From Coptis chinensis (lineage: Eukaryota > Streptophyta > Magnoliopsida > Ranunculales > Ranunculaceae): a stretch of 64,000 nt of DNA. The notes under the pieces were generated by a model. That model was not told where the DNA came from, did no database searches, and saw only the letters and a list, made by a program, of their open reading frames with translations. Both the position numbers and the translations under genes were made by a program. The stretch covers positions 86,209,501-86,273,500 of the forward strand of contig CM027378.1 of NCBI GenBank assembly GCA_015680905.1. The letters are read 5' to 3'. Shown piece after piece: positions 12,650 through 24,257 of this stretch (position 1 is the stretch's first letter; every line of letters starts with the position of its first letter).

Positions 12650-12970
12650 TTGTCAAAAGTGACACTAGTTGTATTTGTTTTGGACCAGAGTGGTACATAA
12701 TTTCGTCAAAAGTGACACATTAAGTATACTAGTTGTGTCACTTTTGGACCAGAGTAAGACATAAGTATGTCAAAAGTGACACATTAAGTATACTAGTTGT
12801 GTCACTTTTTGACTAAAGTGAGACATAAGTACGTCAAAAGTGACACATTAAGTATACTAGTCGTGTCACTTTTGGACCAGAGTGAGACATAAGTACATCA
12901 AAAGTGACACATTAAGTATATTAGTTGTGTCATTTTTGGACAAGAGCGAGACACAAGTACGTCAAAAGCG
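12650..12970. repeat. CACTA subterminal tandem repeats, about 64-bp unit
   Basis: Four to five units beginning AAAAGTGACACATTAAGTAT, containing TTGTGTCACTTTTGGACCAG and ending GACATAAGTACGTC. Each unit carries two inverted copies of the GTGTCACTTTT word. Confidence 0.8.
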
Positions 12971-13109
12971 ACACAAAATCCCCTGACTTCTTGTGTCACT
13001 CTTGGGAATCAACTCCATGTAACTCGTATGAAAAAGAAAGCGACACATAAGAGTGGTCAGTTGTGTCACTTTTAATAAATATTATGTCACTTTTTCCAAA
13101 AGCGAGACA

Positions 13110-13426
13110 AATGAAAATAATTTTTTTTTTTTAACTTTTTCTCATTTTTGTATTCGATCGTATTCATTTCTCAACCTGCATCTTATACGTCATAACCAAA
13201 ATCCCATTAACCTGCTTTATGATAGAAACACCATCCACATACATTTATCAAAACATCACAACCAAAATCACTTTAACATGTTTTATGATACGGAAACAAC
13301 ATCCACTCGAGAAGAAAGAAACAACATTCAAAACAATTAACTTCTATTAATTTCATCGATCAAACCAAGTATTTATCATCTAGTTTGACTCCTAACAAAA
13401 AAAGTCATTCCAATACCAAAATAATC

Positions 13427-13463
<37 letters not shown>

Positions 13464-15747
13464 ACATAGCGCCAATACTATCCTAACAATATCTTAGCTT
13501 GTTGTGAGCACTTCCAACACCAAAAAACCTAGTTGCCATCTATTCATTTGTTAATCGATCCATGCACCTGCATCATATCATGAAGTCGTCATTCCACTAT
13601 GACTAGTATATAAAATTAAAAAGCAAGTGAATCAAGAAAACATTATAGTAAAATGAGAAAATGGAGGGCGGGGTTTAAATTTTTACCTTGACAAAAAGCT
13701 TGAGGTGAGTATGATTCATCAGATTGGGGAGCAATTTTTTTGGTTTTCTTGCTTTTCCCTCCATAAAATTGATACCATACACAACACACCGAACGACAAC
13801 AAAATGATCTATCAAGTTAAGAAAGAATTTGCCTAACGTGAAAAGATTAATTAATTGAGTTATTCTCGAAGACTTTAGAAACAAAAGCACCACTTCTACA
13901 ATCAAGACATGTGTCTCATGCCTTATAATGAATACTATATATCCACATAATCGTATGACATTGACATGACATGCATTCTCATGGATAGAAAGCAGTATAC
14001 AAGATGAGATTATTGCCTACAACAATGGAAACAAACAAACTTCTTCATATCAAGAAAACACACGCTAAGAGTAACGTAATGTAGAAATTACCTTGCCTTC
14101 AAACATATCTCTACCAACAAGCCACATATATGAAGAATTCTTCCAACCACACACCTTGGAAAACCATCAGCCAATTGGGTCTTTCTACTCATTTCTTCAA
14201 CTTACAATAATTAGCAACAACTCAATAATGAAAGCTCATAGAAAAATCTATATCATTCCACAAGACCTTAACAAGATGAATAAAAATCTTTATTAACCTT
14301 GTTTTTAAACAGTAAAAACATTCATAAATTGTGAACATATTATATGGCAATATGACTAAGGCTTAGCACCCTAGCTAGTTACCAAAATTTATGTTCTAAG
14401 CTGTTATAGGTTATCCCCAAGCCACTGGGACACGACATTATACTCACACATGTCCTTAATAGAAAAAATCAAGTACCTAAGATGACACTCACCAAGCCTA
14501 CACCTATGGCTCGTAAATCAAGCAAGTGCTTGAACACATGCTCTCGCATGTAATGGTCTAAGTTCACGCACGTTATACGGTAAATATGAAACTATTGTCA
14601 AACGACTCAATCAAAATCAAGACAAAATGAATTGAAAGCCAAGAAACTACACACACACAATCAGAATCAATGAATAATTTTAATCTAAGTAATTGGACAT
14701 TCCCATAACCCAATTCAAACTCTAAGTATGTTAAAACTAAGTTCTAACACATCATTGGTGTTGCCTGACTTGAGAATTTAACAATCATACAACAAGCAAC
14801 TATGCTAGGAATATGTATTAGAAATAAATACTTACCTGAACTTAAGCTTCCATGAAGCAGTTACCATACTAGGTAAGGTGACAAACCGAGGGATTTATTC
14901 TCTTTTGTCTATCTCCTTTCTAAGTAGGGTGTGTGAACTTAAGGTTCAAAGATATAAATAGAAGCTTGAAGTGGCACAAGCACCTTCAATTCCAGCAACC
15001 AATTAATTCCATAAGAGAATAAGGCATTAAGTTTCTACGCATATTAGAAATAATCTCTACAACACCCTCTTTAATCACAAGTGCATAGTCTATCATAATT
15101 AAATGGTCTCCATGATAATATATTTGAGAAACATAAACTTCTGTCGTAACCCACAAACAACTTACTCATATAAGCCAAGGTGACCTCTTTCGCCTAAACA
15201 AAAGTATAAAACTAGTCGATTTACTCTTGAGCTGGGGGACTAGATCAGTGTTGTACCAAGAACTTAGGCCATTCATATTGGTCTTCATGGATGTAAGCAA
15301 GTATGTAAGAAAAAGGTTATTATAGCAAATTAAAAGTTTATTGAATGGTTTACAGATGTGATGGTCTCCATCAGACCAGAGCAATATAACACCGAAGTAC
15401 ACTTAAATGACTACTAAGCAACATAATTAAGCTAAGTAGCTAAGCAACATAATTACTTTTAGAAAAAAAATGGGAAAAACTGTGAAAATAAACCAATCTT
15501 ACTTAAATATCACAACAGGAAACCAAAGTGTGAAAATAAACCACCATACCCAAAGAACCGAAATCTCAAGAGGAAATACCAAGCCTTTCCTTCTATGAAG
15601 ATCTTATATATGTATAAAATTTTCAGGAAAAAAAGTCCAAAAACCTCATAATTTCAATGAGAGAATATATCAAAACAATCTCTAAATGAAAAAAATGAGT
15701 TATAATCTAAACTGAAGCTCAACGCAAGTAAAAGCTTACACGTTTAC
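13110..15747. other. CACTA interior, no gene recognised
   Basis: AT-rich interior with an A-run of about 30 bp at 13432-13460. Short ORFs (for example minus 13675-13905 and 15166-15402) match nothing I know. Part may be intronic or 3' sequence of the captured glucosyltransferase gene, whose exons begin at 15748. Confidence 0.5.
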
Positions 15748-16790
15748 CTGTGGGTGCATTGGCCTGCTAAGTTGGATTTCATGTAACCTTTTACTCTTTC
15801 AGCACCCCAATCCTGGAAATCTATGAGTTAACTTGTGTATTTAAGCTACTGTGACATATAGTAAGAAGAGCATTTTTTATCATTCCACTATCTTCATATT
15901 AAAATTTTATATGCAACAAATGGAGTCGGACATTAAGAATAATATATGATCATCACCACTCATCATATATATATTTTAATTGCAGTAGCAACTGATTTTT
16001 GCTATAGTTTTGGCATATGCAACAATGCACTTCACAACAATGAGTATGTAACTTAGAGTGTTTATTTAATTCTTACTTGAGCATAGAGACATGCATTCCA
16101 AATCCACCTTGTCCGTGGTCTTACATTTGAGTAGGTCTGCCTTGTCTTCAAAACTCGAGGTTTTTTCTTTCGGTAAAGCGTATGGTTCCCGTTTCGTCCA
16201 CTTAACCTTGTCATTCCCTTCTTTGAGTTCCTCTAACAAGAACTCCCAGGGCTTTATATTAATCTCAGGCTTGGTTAATATATGCAAATCATAACAATGC
16301 ATTTGGAAAAAGAATTTGAACGAGAAATTTTTTCTTTCAGGATTTGAAGGAGCGTCTATATGGTATATAGTAGTATTTAATTTTCTTAACACATACAATT
16401 TTCTTTTGTGGAGAGGAGAGAAAATTTGCAAAAGAATAAAATGTACGTATGATAAATAGAACTTGTATCACATAAACAAAATATCATCCTTTAAATTGTA
16501 AACACTGCAGGTGGTGCGTAGGGTGAAAAAAAAAAAAAAAAAAAGAAAAAAAGTGTAAAAGCCTTACCAACCCGAGAATTACCAATCAGGAAACACAAGC
16601 GGCGAAACTGTGGCATTGGATCCTGTGTAAGAATCTTTCATGATAACTGGATTGTCATCACAATTAAACATAAGATCTAAATCAGGTAATTTTTTTGGGT
16701 ACAATTTAAGTAGTTGTAATATGCCCCACAGGGTGAACACATGTCTTGTTTGGTATGCTCTGCGATATATTTCCAAAAAAGTTTTTCCAT
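15748..16790 (-). pseudogene. Captured gene fragment: rumi-like protein O-glucosyltransferase (GT90)
   Basis: Three exon-like blocks on the minus strand, in order. Block 1 (about 16568-16790): QTRHVFTLWGILQLLKLYP, then LPDLDLMFNCDD, ending FPDW and a donor-like GTAAGG. Block 2 (16077-16269): follows AG and reads PEINIKPWEFLLEELKEGN, then KVKWTKREPYA and LLKC, ending at donor GTAAGA. Block 3 (15748-15812): follows TTTCCAG and reads DWGAERVKGYMKSNLAGQC, then donor GTAAAC. These are conserved segments of plant KDEL-type O-glucosyltransferases (PF05686), with introns kept. A stop after FPDW and a one-base shift near the end of block 2 (L-Y-A-Q in the next frame) make it non-functional. The fragment lies wholly inside the CACTA, so it was captured from a host gene. 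Confidence 0.7.
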
Positions 16791-17224
16791 TTCAGATGAA
16801 TATAATATAATATAATGATATATTTCCTTTTGTTCTAGTTTCAAAAGGACTCTTAATTTCAAATAAAATGAGCAAATTACCAAGTAAATTCAAGCAAGTA
16901 AGCAAATAAAAATTGCACCTTTGAAGAAAGGGAGATCGAATTTGTATAAATCCTAGTTTATCAATGGAATCCCTACGGAAAACAGACAATTCGAAAGTGA
17001 GAGATGAGTGGAAGATGGTGAATGGGTACTTACTAAATCGGCAGTGAGAGAGAAGATTGAGCAGCAGCAGCAAGAGAGAACATTGAGCAACGGCAGACGA
17101 GAAGTATTTTCCGGTTTAGGACTTGAATTTATTTCGATCTCTTTTTTATTTTCTTCTCTTTTCGTTTGAAACAAATAGCGCACAAATCATGAGTTTGAGA
17201 CTTCGAGTATAATTTTGTATTTTT

Positions 17225-17480
17225 ACTTGTGTCATTTTTTTCCCTTTTATTAGTAGTTGTTTTTTATTTGTTTTCTCTTTACTGAAAAGTGACACAAGAA
17301 CCCAAAACACTAGTGTCACTTTCAAATAGAATGACCCAAAAAATTAAAATACTTGTGTCACTTTTCTTAGAAGCAACACATCAACCCTCGTTCTATATAA
17401 AAGTGACGCATCAAATTTTTGTGTGTCACTTTTTGGTAGTGAATGACACGAGACCTAAAAAAAAAGTGACACAAAAAACC
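17225..17480. repeat. Right subterminal repeats of the CACTA element
   Basis: Several copies of AAGTGACAC / GTGTCACTTTT in both orientations just inside the right terminus, mirroring the left end. Confidence 0.75.
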
Positions 17481-18840
17481 TTTATTTTAGTAGTGTATGC
17501 TAGCTAGGAGAAGGTACATCCCTCTTTCCCCACCTTCCACTCTCTGTTCTATCCATTGTTCTGATTGCTCCTTTGTTGCTAGGTGAGCTTGGACATGTCC
17601 TACATGATCCGTGACCTTTTCTCCTCCCTGAATACCGTGGAATCTTTAGAGAAGGAGGTTGGCGGTCCCAATGGACTGAGGGCCACCTGTGCCCGCCTCC
17701 AAGCCGATCTGACAGCCGCGAACATGGCCAAACTTTGAGTTGAGGATGAATTAAGGACTGCAGAAGCTTCACATCAGGACTTCATGGACGGAGTGAATGA
17801 CCGCTTGAGCAAGCAGCGGGAAGCCCTTGTCCTCTAACATACCGAGAATACCACCACCCTCCTTCTGCAACACACTCAAGACATGGAGCAGCTGCGGATA
17901 AGCTTCAAAGCTCAAGCTGATAAGCATGTGGCCAAGAAGCTCGCTGACGAACATGCATGTTTGATCAAAGAAGGCCAACTCATCCCAGAAAAACCTCACT
18001 CTCCCATGTCAAAAGACCCTATTGTCACGGTCCCAGTTGCCGCGGACCAGACTGTTTCTGACTCAGTTGATGTTGTTACTCTCAATCCGCTGCCAGAAGA
18101 CCCTGTTCGTGAGGCCACCTCTTCGGACCAAGCCTTGAGTGCTCTTCAACATTCAACCCTTGTTGAAGACCTACTACCGAACTTAGACTAGCCCCCATGT
18201 TGGCTATCCTGTCATTTTGCTAGTTGTTTTGTAACTAACTCACCCGACTATGTGTGTCATTGTTATTTTTCCCTTGTGTATTTATTTTGTTTGGAACTGT
18301 TTTACTTCCCCATATGTGTGGTCCCTTTGTTTTAATTATTGTTTTGCTTGAAGTGCTGCTATTCATCCCTTTCCATCTCTACTCTCTCTCCACTTGTCAG
18401 TGTCCTCACTGGGGCCTTCTCTCTTCTTGCCCCCATGTGCGTCCCAAGCCTCTCATCCGCGAATATCTCATTTTACTTCGCAGGGACTCATAGACTATGA
18501 GGTCCGTTGAGGCAGCACAACCTGCCGTAGACACGATTTGAACAGTTTGTCCGCGAAGGGCTCATCCCCCCTACGACCTCTCTTTTGGAGTGGCCGCCGC
18601 CATTTGGGCTTCTCTCTTTGCCCCGTGTGCGCAGTATGCCTTTCTTCATGGATGGCTCTCCCTGATCTGCAGCTCTAATTTGATGTGGACCTCTCGTCCT
18701 TGAATATCTCTTTCTCCCAAACCGTGTTTAGTATGATTGCTGAATTTACGCATAAGGGTGAAATTTGCTTCCCAAAAGTGCCATTGTATTATATATTTAC
18801 AAAATGGCTCCATTAGGTCGGATTCGGATTTTCATTACAT

Positions 18841-20163
18841 TCAAACGTAGAATTTTTTTAACATTCTCACATTCCACGACTTTTCTAGTACTTTTCCCTC
18901 CGCTGTCCGCAGCTTGTAAGTGCTAGCTCCTTCTACGTCGACCACTGTATAGGGCCCCTCCCAATTCGGACCTAGCTTTCCGTTGTTCTCTTTCTTGGTA
19001 CTGTGTGTCACTCGTCGCAGCACGGAATCCCCTATTCTAAACTGTCGCGGCTTGACTTTCTTGTTATACCGTCTCTGAAGGCATCGGTGATATTTCTCTA
19101 GTCTAATTCGCGCCGCATCTCTTCTCTTTTATGCTAAAGTCATATCCGCTGCCAGTATGCTCTCATTCAATCCTGTTTCCACCGCTCTTGTTCGCGTTGT
19201 GGCTGCCACCATTTCCGAGGGGATCACGGCCTCGACTCCGTAAGCTAAAGAGAAGGGAGTTTCCCTAGTTGACATTCGAGGCGTTGTCCTGTAGGCCTAG
19301 AGAACATGACTCAGCTCATCTGCCTACATGCCTTTCTTATCCTCTAGCTTTCTTTTGAGATTGTTCATAATGGTCTTGTTAGAAATTTCAGCTTGCCTGT
19401 TGCCTTCTGGATTGTATGGAGCTGAGAACCCTTGCTTCACCTTGTATGCTTGTAAGAACGCCTGCACTTTGGATCCTGTGAACTGGATTCCATTGTCCGC
19501 AATGATAATATACGGCAACCCAAATCTACAGATGATATTCTCCCATAAGAATTTGATCACTTGTGCTTCCTTGACCTGTTGCAGGGATACTGCCTCGATC
19601 CATTTGGTGAAATAGTCTGTGGCCGCTAACATGAATCTCCTTTTGCCGCTAGCCTTGGGCAGCGGACCCACTATATCCATTGCCCACATCGCGAAAGGCC
19701 ACGAACTAGACACACTATGTAGTGGTTCTGCTGGCGCAAAGATCATCTGAGCAAATCTCTGACATTTTTCACACCGCTTAGCGTAGTTCATGGCATCCCT
19801 CTTCATGTGTGGCCAAAAGTAACCATGTGTTATCAATCTGTGCGCCGTTGTTCTGCCCGCTGAATAACTTCCATGGTCTCCCCCATGTAACTCCGCCAGC
19901 ACCTCTATGGCCAGCTTCGGCCCGAGACACTTCAACAAAGGCCCGTTAAAATTCTTTCGATACAACTCTCCTTCTATTAGTACGTACCTCCGAGAAGTCT
20001 GCTCCAATCTCTTTTTCTCCTTTTTATCTGTCACCACATCCCCAGACAAAAAAACTCTTGATGGGCTTAATCCAACCCCCCTCTTCCTCCTCGGCCTGAC
20101 ATATCTCTGCCCCTTCCTCTTCCACTTCCTCTGTACTAGGTTTCTCCAATCGCTTTATTTTTA
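18841..20163 (-). pseudogene. Tat integrase
   Basis: Inserts the cDNA copy into the genome. The zinc-binding N-terminus (ELHGGDHGSYSAGRTTAHR, then CEKCQRF) is followed by the catalytic core: Asp in WAMDIVGPLP, Asp in IIADNGIQF, Glu in GNRQAEISNKTI, the D,D(35)E set. The C-terminal part at 18841-19023 (LGPNWEGPYTVVDV) ends LKKFYV. All blocks share one frame; stops after EDKKGM (about 19321) and at about 19130 and 19295 interrupt it. Confidence 0.85.
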
Positions 20164-20930
20164 TCACTCTCTCTCTTCAGACTCAGGAATTGCAGCGGCC
20201 ACGTATGCTAAGGCATCGACATGTTTGTTCTCGCCACGACCTAGATGTATGAACTTGATCTTTGCAAACCTGGCGGCCTTCTTTTGCAGTACTTTCAAAT
20301 ATTTTACCATCCGTGGGCATCGCGCGGCAAACCCCCCATTTGCCTGGCACACTACCAAATTCGAGTCCGAATACACTGTCAGCTCTTTTATCCCCACATA
20401 TTCTGCCATTCTCATACCCGCTATTACCGCCTCATACTCTGCCTCATTGTTGGCTGCTGCGAACCCTAACTTCATGGTTAACTCCATTATGTTGTTCTCC
20501 GGTGTAACCAATACCACTCCTATCCCACTGCAAGCGCCTGTGGCTGACCCGTCGGCGAATAGTCTCCACCCATTTCTCCGATCCCAGGGGTCTAACTAGT
20601 CCTGCTTAATGATTTTCTCCGGCTCCATGATCATCTCTTCTCCCCAGGTGGGATCCTCCACTGGGAACTCTACTAAGAATTCTGCCACCACCTGCGCCTT
20701 CTCCGCTGTCTTGATCTGATATTGTATCTCGTAAGAACTCAACATTACTGCCCATTTCAGCATCCTCCCAGATTTTTCTGCTTTCAACGCTTGTTTTAAA
20801 GGCAGATTTGTCACTACCACTACTGAGTGTGCTTCAAAGTATGGTTTCAACTTCAAGGCAAAGAAAACCAATGCCAAGGCATACTTTTCGACTCTGCTAT
20901 ATCGGGTCTCGACATCTAGAAATGTTTTAC
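20164..20930 (-). pseudogene. Tat RNase H and second (archaeal-like) RNase H
   Basis: The first domain (about 20596-20930) reads YALALVFFALKLKPYFEAH, then VVVVTNLPLKQAL, the degenerate RNase H that follows RT. A stop near 20594 separates it from a second RNase H (20164-20560): LFADGSATG, then AANNEAEYEAVIAGM, VYSDSNLVVCQ and HVDALAY, with the D-E-D-D type residues present. Two RNase H domains in a row are known from the Tat lineage, where the second is thought to have been acquired separately. Confidence 0.8.
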
Positions 20931-20934
20931 TTTA

Positions 20935-22119
20935 GAAGTACACCGGCTTTTCTAGCTTACCCACAATTTTGATTAGCACTGAGCTAATTGCATACTCCAT
21001 GACCCCTAAATACAAATATAGTTTTTCTCCCTGTTCTGGCCGCGACAGCAGAGGGGCCTTACCTAGATAATTCTTCAACTCCTGGAACGCCTCCTCGCAT
21101 TTCTCGGTCCATACAAAATCCGGAGTGCTTCTCAGCAACCGATACAACGACCTACACTTGTTTGACGACTTTGAGATGAACCTATTCAAAGCCGGGACCT
21201 TTCCCGCAAGTCTCTGCACCTCTTTGACATCCTGAGGCGACGACATCTCCACCAGGGCTCTTATCTGCTCCAAATTGGCCTTTATTCCCCGGTAAGTAAC
21301 TATGTACCCCAGAAACTTCCCCGTAGTAACGCCGAATGTACACTTCTCTGGGTTAAGCTTTAAATTGTACGACCGCAGTATATTAAACGTTTCTTTCAAA
21401 CCCTCTAAATGTTCTTCCTCTGACATACTCTTCTCCACCATGTCGTCTATGTAAATCTCAATCCCCTTTCAGATCTTGTTTTCAAACATTTTCTCCCCTA
21501 GCCACTAAAATGTAGCCCCGGCGTTCTTTAATCCAAACGGCATTCTCGTATAGCAATATGTACTGCCTTCTACCACGAAGGCTGTCTTCTCCTGATTTGG
21601 CCCATACATGGCGACCTGGTTATATCCCATTGATGCGTCCATGAAAGAAAATATTTTAAACCCTGCGGTTCTATCCACCAGCTTGTCTACTCTCGGCATG
21701 GGGTAGTTGTCTTTTGGACATTCTAAAATCACGTCAGTGAAGTCGACACACATACGTACCTTGCCATTCTTCTTAGGCACCGTGACCACATTTGACAACT
21801 AGTCGGTGAACGACACCTCTCGTATTATACCTGCCCCCTTCAACCTCGCGACCTCCTCGCAAATTCCTTCGGCGTACTTTGGCCTAATGTCTCGCATCTT
21901 CTGTCTTATTGGCTTAGCATCTTCCCTCATATGTAACTTATGACATGCGAATTCTGGGTCTAATCCAGTGACCTCCTCAATCGTCCACTCAAACACATCT
22001 TTATTGGCAGACAAAAACTGTACTAACTTAACCTTCCATTCCTTAGACAAACTGGAACCTACTGATGTGAACTTCTCCTCATCGCCTTCCCCTAAATTCA
22101 CTACTTCTATCTCATCCAA
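20935..22119 (-). pseudogene. Tat reverse transcriptase
   Basis: Copies element RNA into cDNA. Motifs in order: KPIRQKMRDIRP, VPKKNGKVRMCVDFTD, DNYPMPRVDKLVD, FSFMDASMGYNQ, FVVEGSTYCYTRMPFGLKN, the catalytic YIDD (about 21439-21453) and LGYIVTYRGIK. All are in one frame, interrupted by stops near 21799 (where most relatives have Trp), 21502 and 21474, and one just after PVYF near 20932. The connection domain continues as WTEKCEEAFQELKNYL. Confidence 0.87.
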
Positions 22120-22176
22120 GGTCTTCGGTCCCTCTGTCGACTCCGTCGACCCCTCCCCAGCAGTGCACTGTAATTG

Positions 22177-22758
22177 CTATGCCTGCCTCTTCCTGGAATG
22201 CGAAGTCTCTTCCTCTGAACCGCGGGTCAATCTCTTCACTGTACTCTGGTGACTGTTTTTGGCTGTCACCTGATCCCCGCGGACCTCATATACCCCGGTA
22301 GGAGTAGGGAATCGGATCACTTGGTAGTATGTAGAAGGGACCGCTTTCATCTCGTGAATCCACCTCCTTCCCAGGATGGCGTTGTATTGCGAATTGGCAT
22401 CCACCACTTTGAACCTCGAGAACACTGTAACTGGTCCTGTGGTCACTGGGAGTAGAAGCTCCCCTAAAGGTTCCGTCATGCTTCCATTGAACCCATACAA
22501 ATTTGTCGGTAAGGGCCTCAACTACTTCCTTTCTATCTTCATTTCCTCCATTGTCCCTCTAAACAGTAAATCCACCGCACTACCGCAGTCCACTAACACT
22601 CTCTTTACCATGTAATTTCTCATCACCACCGTGATCACCAACGCATCCTCATGCGGGGAATCGATTGCCTGAAGGTCCGCGTTAGTGACCATTATGCTTC
22701 CCTTTCCATTCGCGGACCAGGGGGTCGCCCGCGAATGTCCTGCCGATTCGTGGACCTG
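22177..22758 (-). pseudogene. Tat aspartic protease
   Basis: Would cleave the Gag-Pol polyprotein. The active-site region near 22576-22600 reads VDCGSAVDLL; related Tat proteases usually have D-G/S-G-S, so the second position is altered to Cys. The flap/C-terminal part includes YNAILGRRWIHEM. A stop near 22522 and another near 22172 lie in the same frame. Confidence 0.65.
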
Positions 22759-24231
22759 CTATATGTTCGCCTCCCGCCGTATCCTGTCTCGGTGTGCATT
22801 GTGGCTTAATATCTCTCCATTGAAGATTACGTTGATCGTCCCCAATATCCTCCCCTGGGTCGGTGCTTGCTCTACTTTTTCCTCTTCTGTTATAAACTCC
22901 TTAAACAACCCCTTTCCTATCATCCTCTGAATCAACCATCTCAACGTGTAGCAGCCATCCATCTCATGGTTATGTATTTGATGATATGCGCAATAGGGTC
23001 TGCCTTGCACCTCCACTGGTTTGGTTCGCGGACCCTCATACCCCTGCAAATTCTGAATCAACGGTAGTATCTCGCTCAACGACTTTTTCAATGGCACTTG
23101 TTCTACCTCACGATAGGGCTTTTTGTCTTGACTCTCCCTCCTAGCCTCTTCTTTGCCCTTCTCGGGCCGCGATGAATATCCTCGGTATCCGCTGCCTCCT
23201 TTGTCCGATGACTTATATCGCCGACGTCCCTCACCTTTTTCCAGCGATAACACTGCCTTCCTTGGCCTTCTCACCTCCTTCTACATGGTGTCTTTGTACC
23301 TGATGTACTTCTCCACCCTCGGGTATAGATCCTGTAATGTTGCAATTTCATTCTTGGCTACCGACTCATGTACCCTCATTCCCGGGCGCAATCCGCTCTC
23401 GAAAGCTATCACCGCCATCCTTTCATCCAGATTCTCCACTTTCAAGGGCTCCACCTTGAATCTACATAAGAAGTCCCTCACTGATTCAGCGGATCTTTGT
23501 CTTACATTGAACAAGGCTGCAATATCTACAACACGCTTCTTCTGGTGTATAAAATAGTCAATGAACGCCTGCTCTAACTCCTGAAACCTATTAATACTCT
23601 TAGAAGGTAATCTGTAATACCAGTCAAATGCTCCCCCTTTTAAGCTTGCCGGGAACATCATACATCTCAGCCCGTCATACCGTGGCTCCTGCCACAGCGG
23701 CATCTGCTGCCGGAAGTGATGAATATGGTTCGTGGGGTCTCCAGTCCCATCATACCTTCCAAACCTTGGCTGGTTGAATCTCTTCGGCACCTCCGACTTC
23801 TAGATCGCGTCCGCCAGTGGGTTGCGGTTCAACCCTGCCGCCACCTGACTTGCCGCACCTCCTATGCCCTTGGCTTATTCCAGACTAGCTTTCAGATTGC
23901 TGGCAATCATTTCTCTGACTTGCTCCTTGGTGAGCCCCACCACCGTCTGCTTTTCCGCATCTGTCCCCCCTTCCTCCTCTCTCTCTGCTCCCGACACCTC
24001 CCTTTCCGACTCCTCTATTGTCTCTTTCTCTCTCCTTAACCCCTCATTTTCTTCCCTCAATCTTGTTATCTCCTCATGTAACAACCTTGTTTCCTCCGCC
24101 TCTGACAGTACTGTCTCTTCCCTACCTTGCTCTTCCCCTTCACTCCTCACTGACTCCACATCCATCTCGGTGACCGTCGCCTTTTTCGGTCGGCCCACTT
24201 TTCTTTTTGTCGCCATCTCACTATTTTTCAC
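22759..24231 (-). pseudogene. Tat Gag
   Basis: Structural protein of the cytoplasmic particle. The N-terminal part (24231-23875) is basic then acidic with a coiled coil (LHEEITRLREENEGLRREKE). The capsid domain (23790-23281, PF03732) includes RFGRYDGTGDPTNHI and LKGGAFDWYYRLP. The C-terminal part has the short zinc motif of Tat Gag (YCAYHQIHNHEMDGC). In-frame stops at about 23872, 23803 and 23278 break the otherwise continuous frame. Confidence 0.85.
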
Positions 24232-24237
24232 TCTCGT

Positions 24238-24255
24238 TCCCCACAGACGGCACCA
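24238..24255 (-). promoter_or_regulatory. Primer-binding site of the Tat element
   Basis: Two bases inside the 5' LTR the element strand reads TGGTGCCGTCTGTGGGG, close to an Asp-tRNA type primer site (TGGCGCCG...). This fixes the LTR end and the element orientation. Confidence 0.7.
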
Positions 24256-24257
24256 AA

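Larger units (their letters stand above)
12433..17495. mobile_element. Non-autonomous CACTA transposon
   Basis: Starts CACTACTAAAA at 12433 and ends with the complement TTTTAGTAGTG at 17495. The terminal match extends about 35 bp into TTTTTGTGTCACTTTT. Target duplication TAT (12430-12432 and 17496-17498) is exact. Subterminal regions (12460-13110; 17225-17480) are packed with GTGTCACTTTT in both orientations, the kind of array that binds CACTA transposase accessory protein. No TNPD/TNPA transposase was recognised, so it would need a partner. It lies inside the Tat antisense ORF. Confidence 0.93.
10840..18191 (+). pseudogene. Antisense ORF of the Tat element (PF04195-like N-terminus, coiled-coil C-terminus), split by CACTA
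   Basis: Runs opposite to gag-pol, between integrase and the 3' LTR, as in other Tat elements with an antisense ORF. It starts MSDSQSEDPTSS at 10840. The region around 11130-11260 (LDVEVCNHFNIPPCQ, then FWRIIYAAN) resembles the 'putative gypsy type transposon' domain (PF04195). A canonical intron follows at 11491-11571, then GWKTDSKSRFYADV. A Pro/Ser-rich middle (11800-12432) is cut by the CACTA at 12433-17495. The rest resumes at 17496 with a probable intron (17514-17582) and a coiled-coil tail ending at 18191 (LVEDLLPNLD). Frameshifts near 11100 and 12020 and in-frame stops (for example before VEDELRTAE) make it a pseudogene. Function is unknown. Confidence 0.65.
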
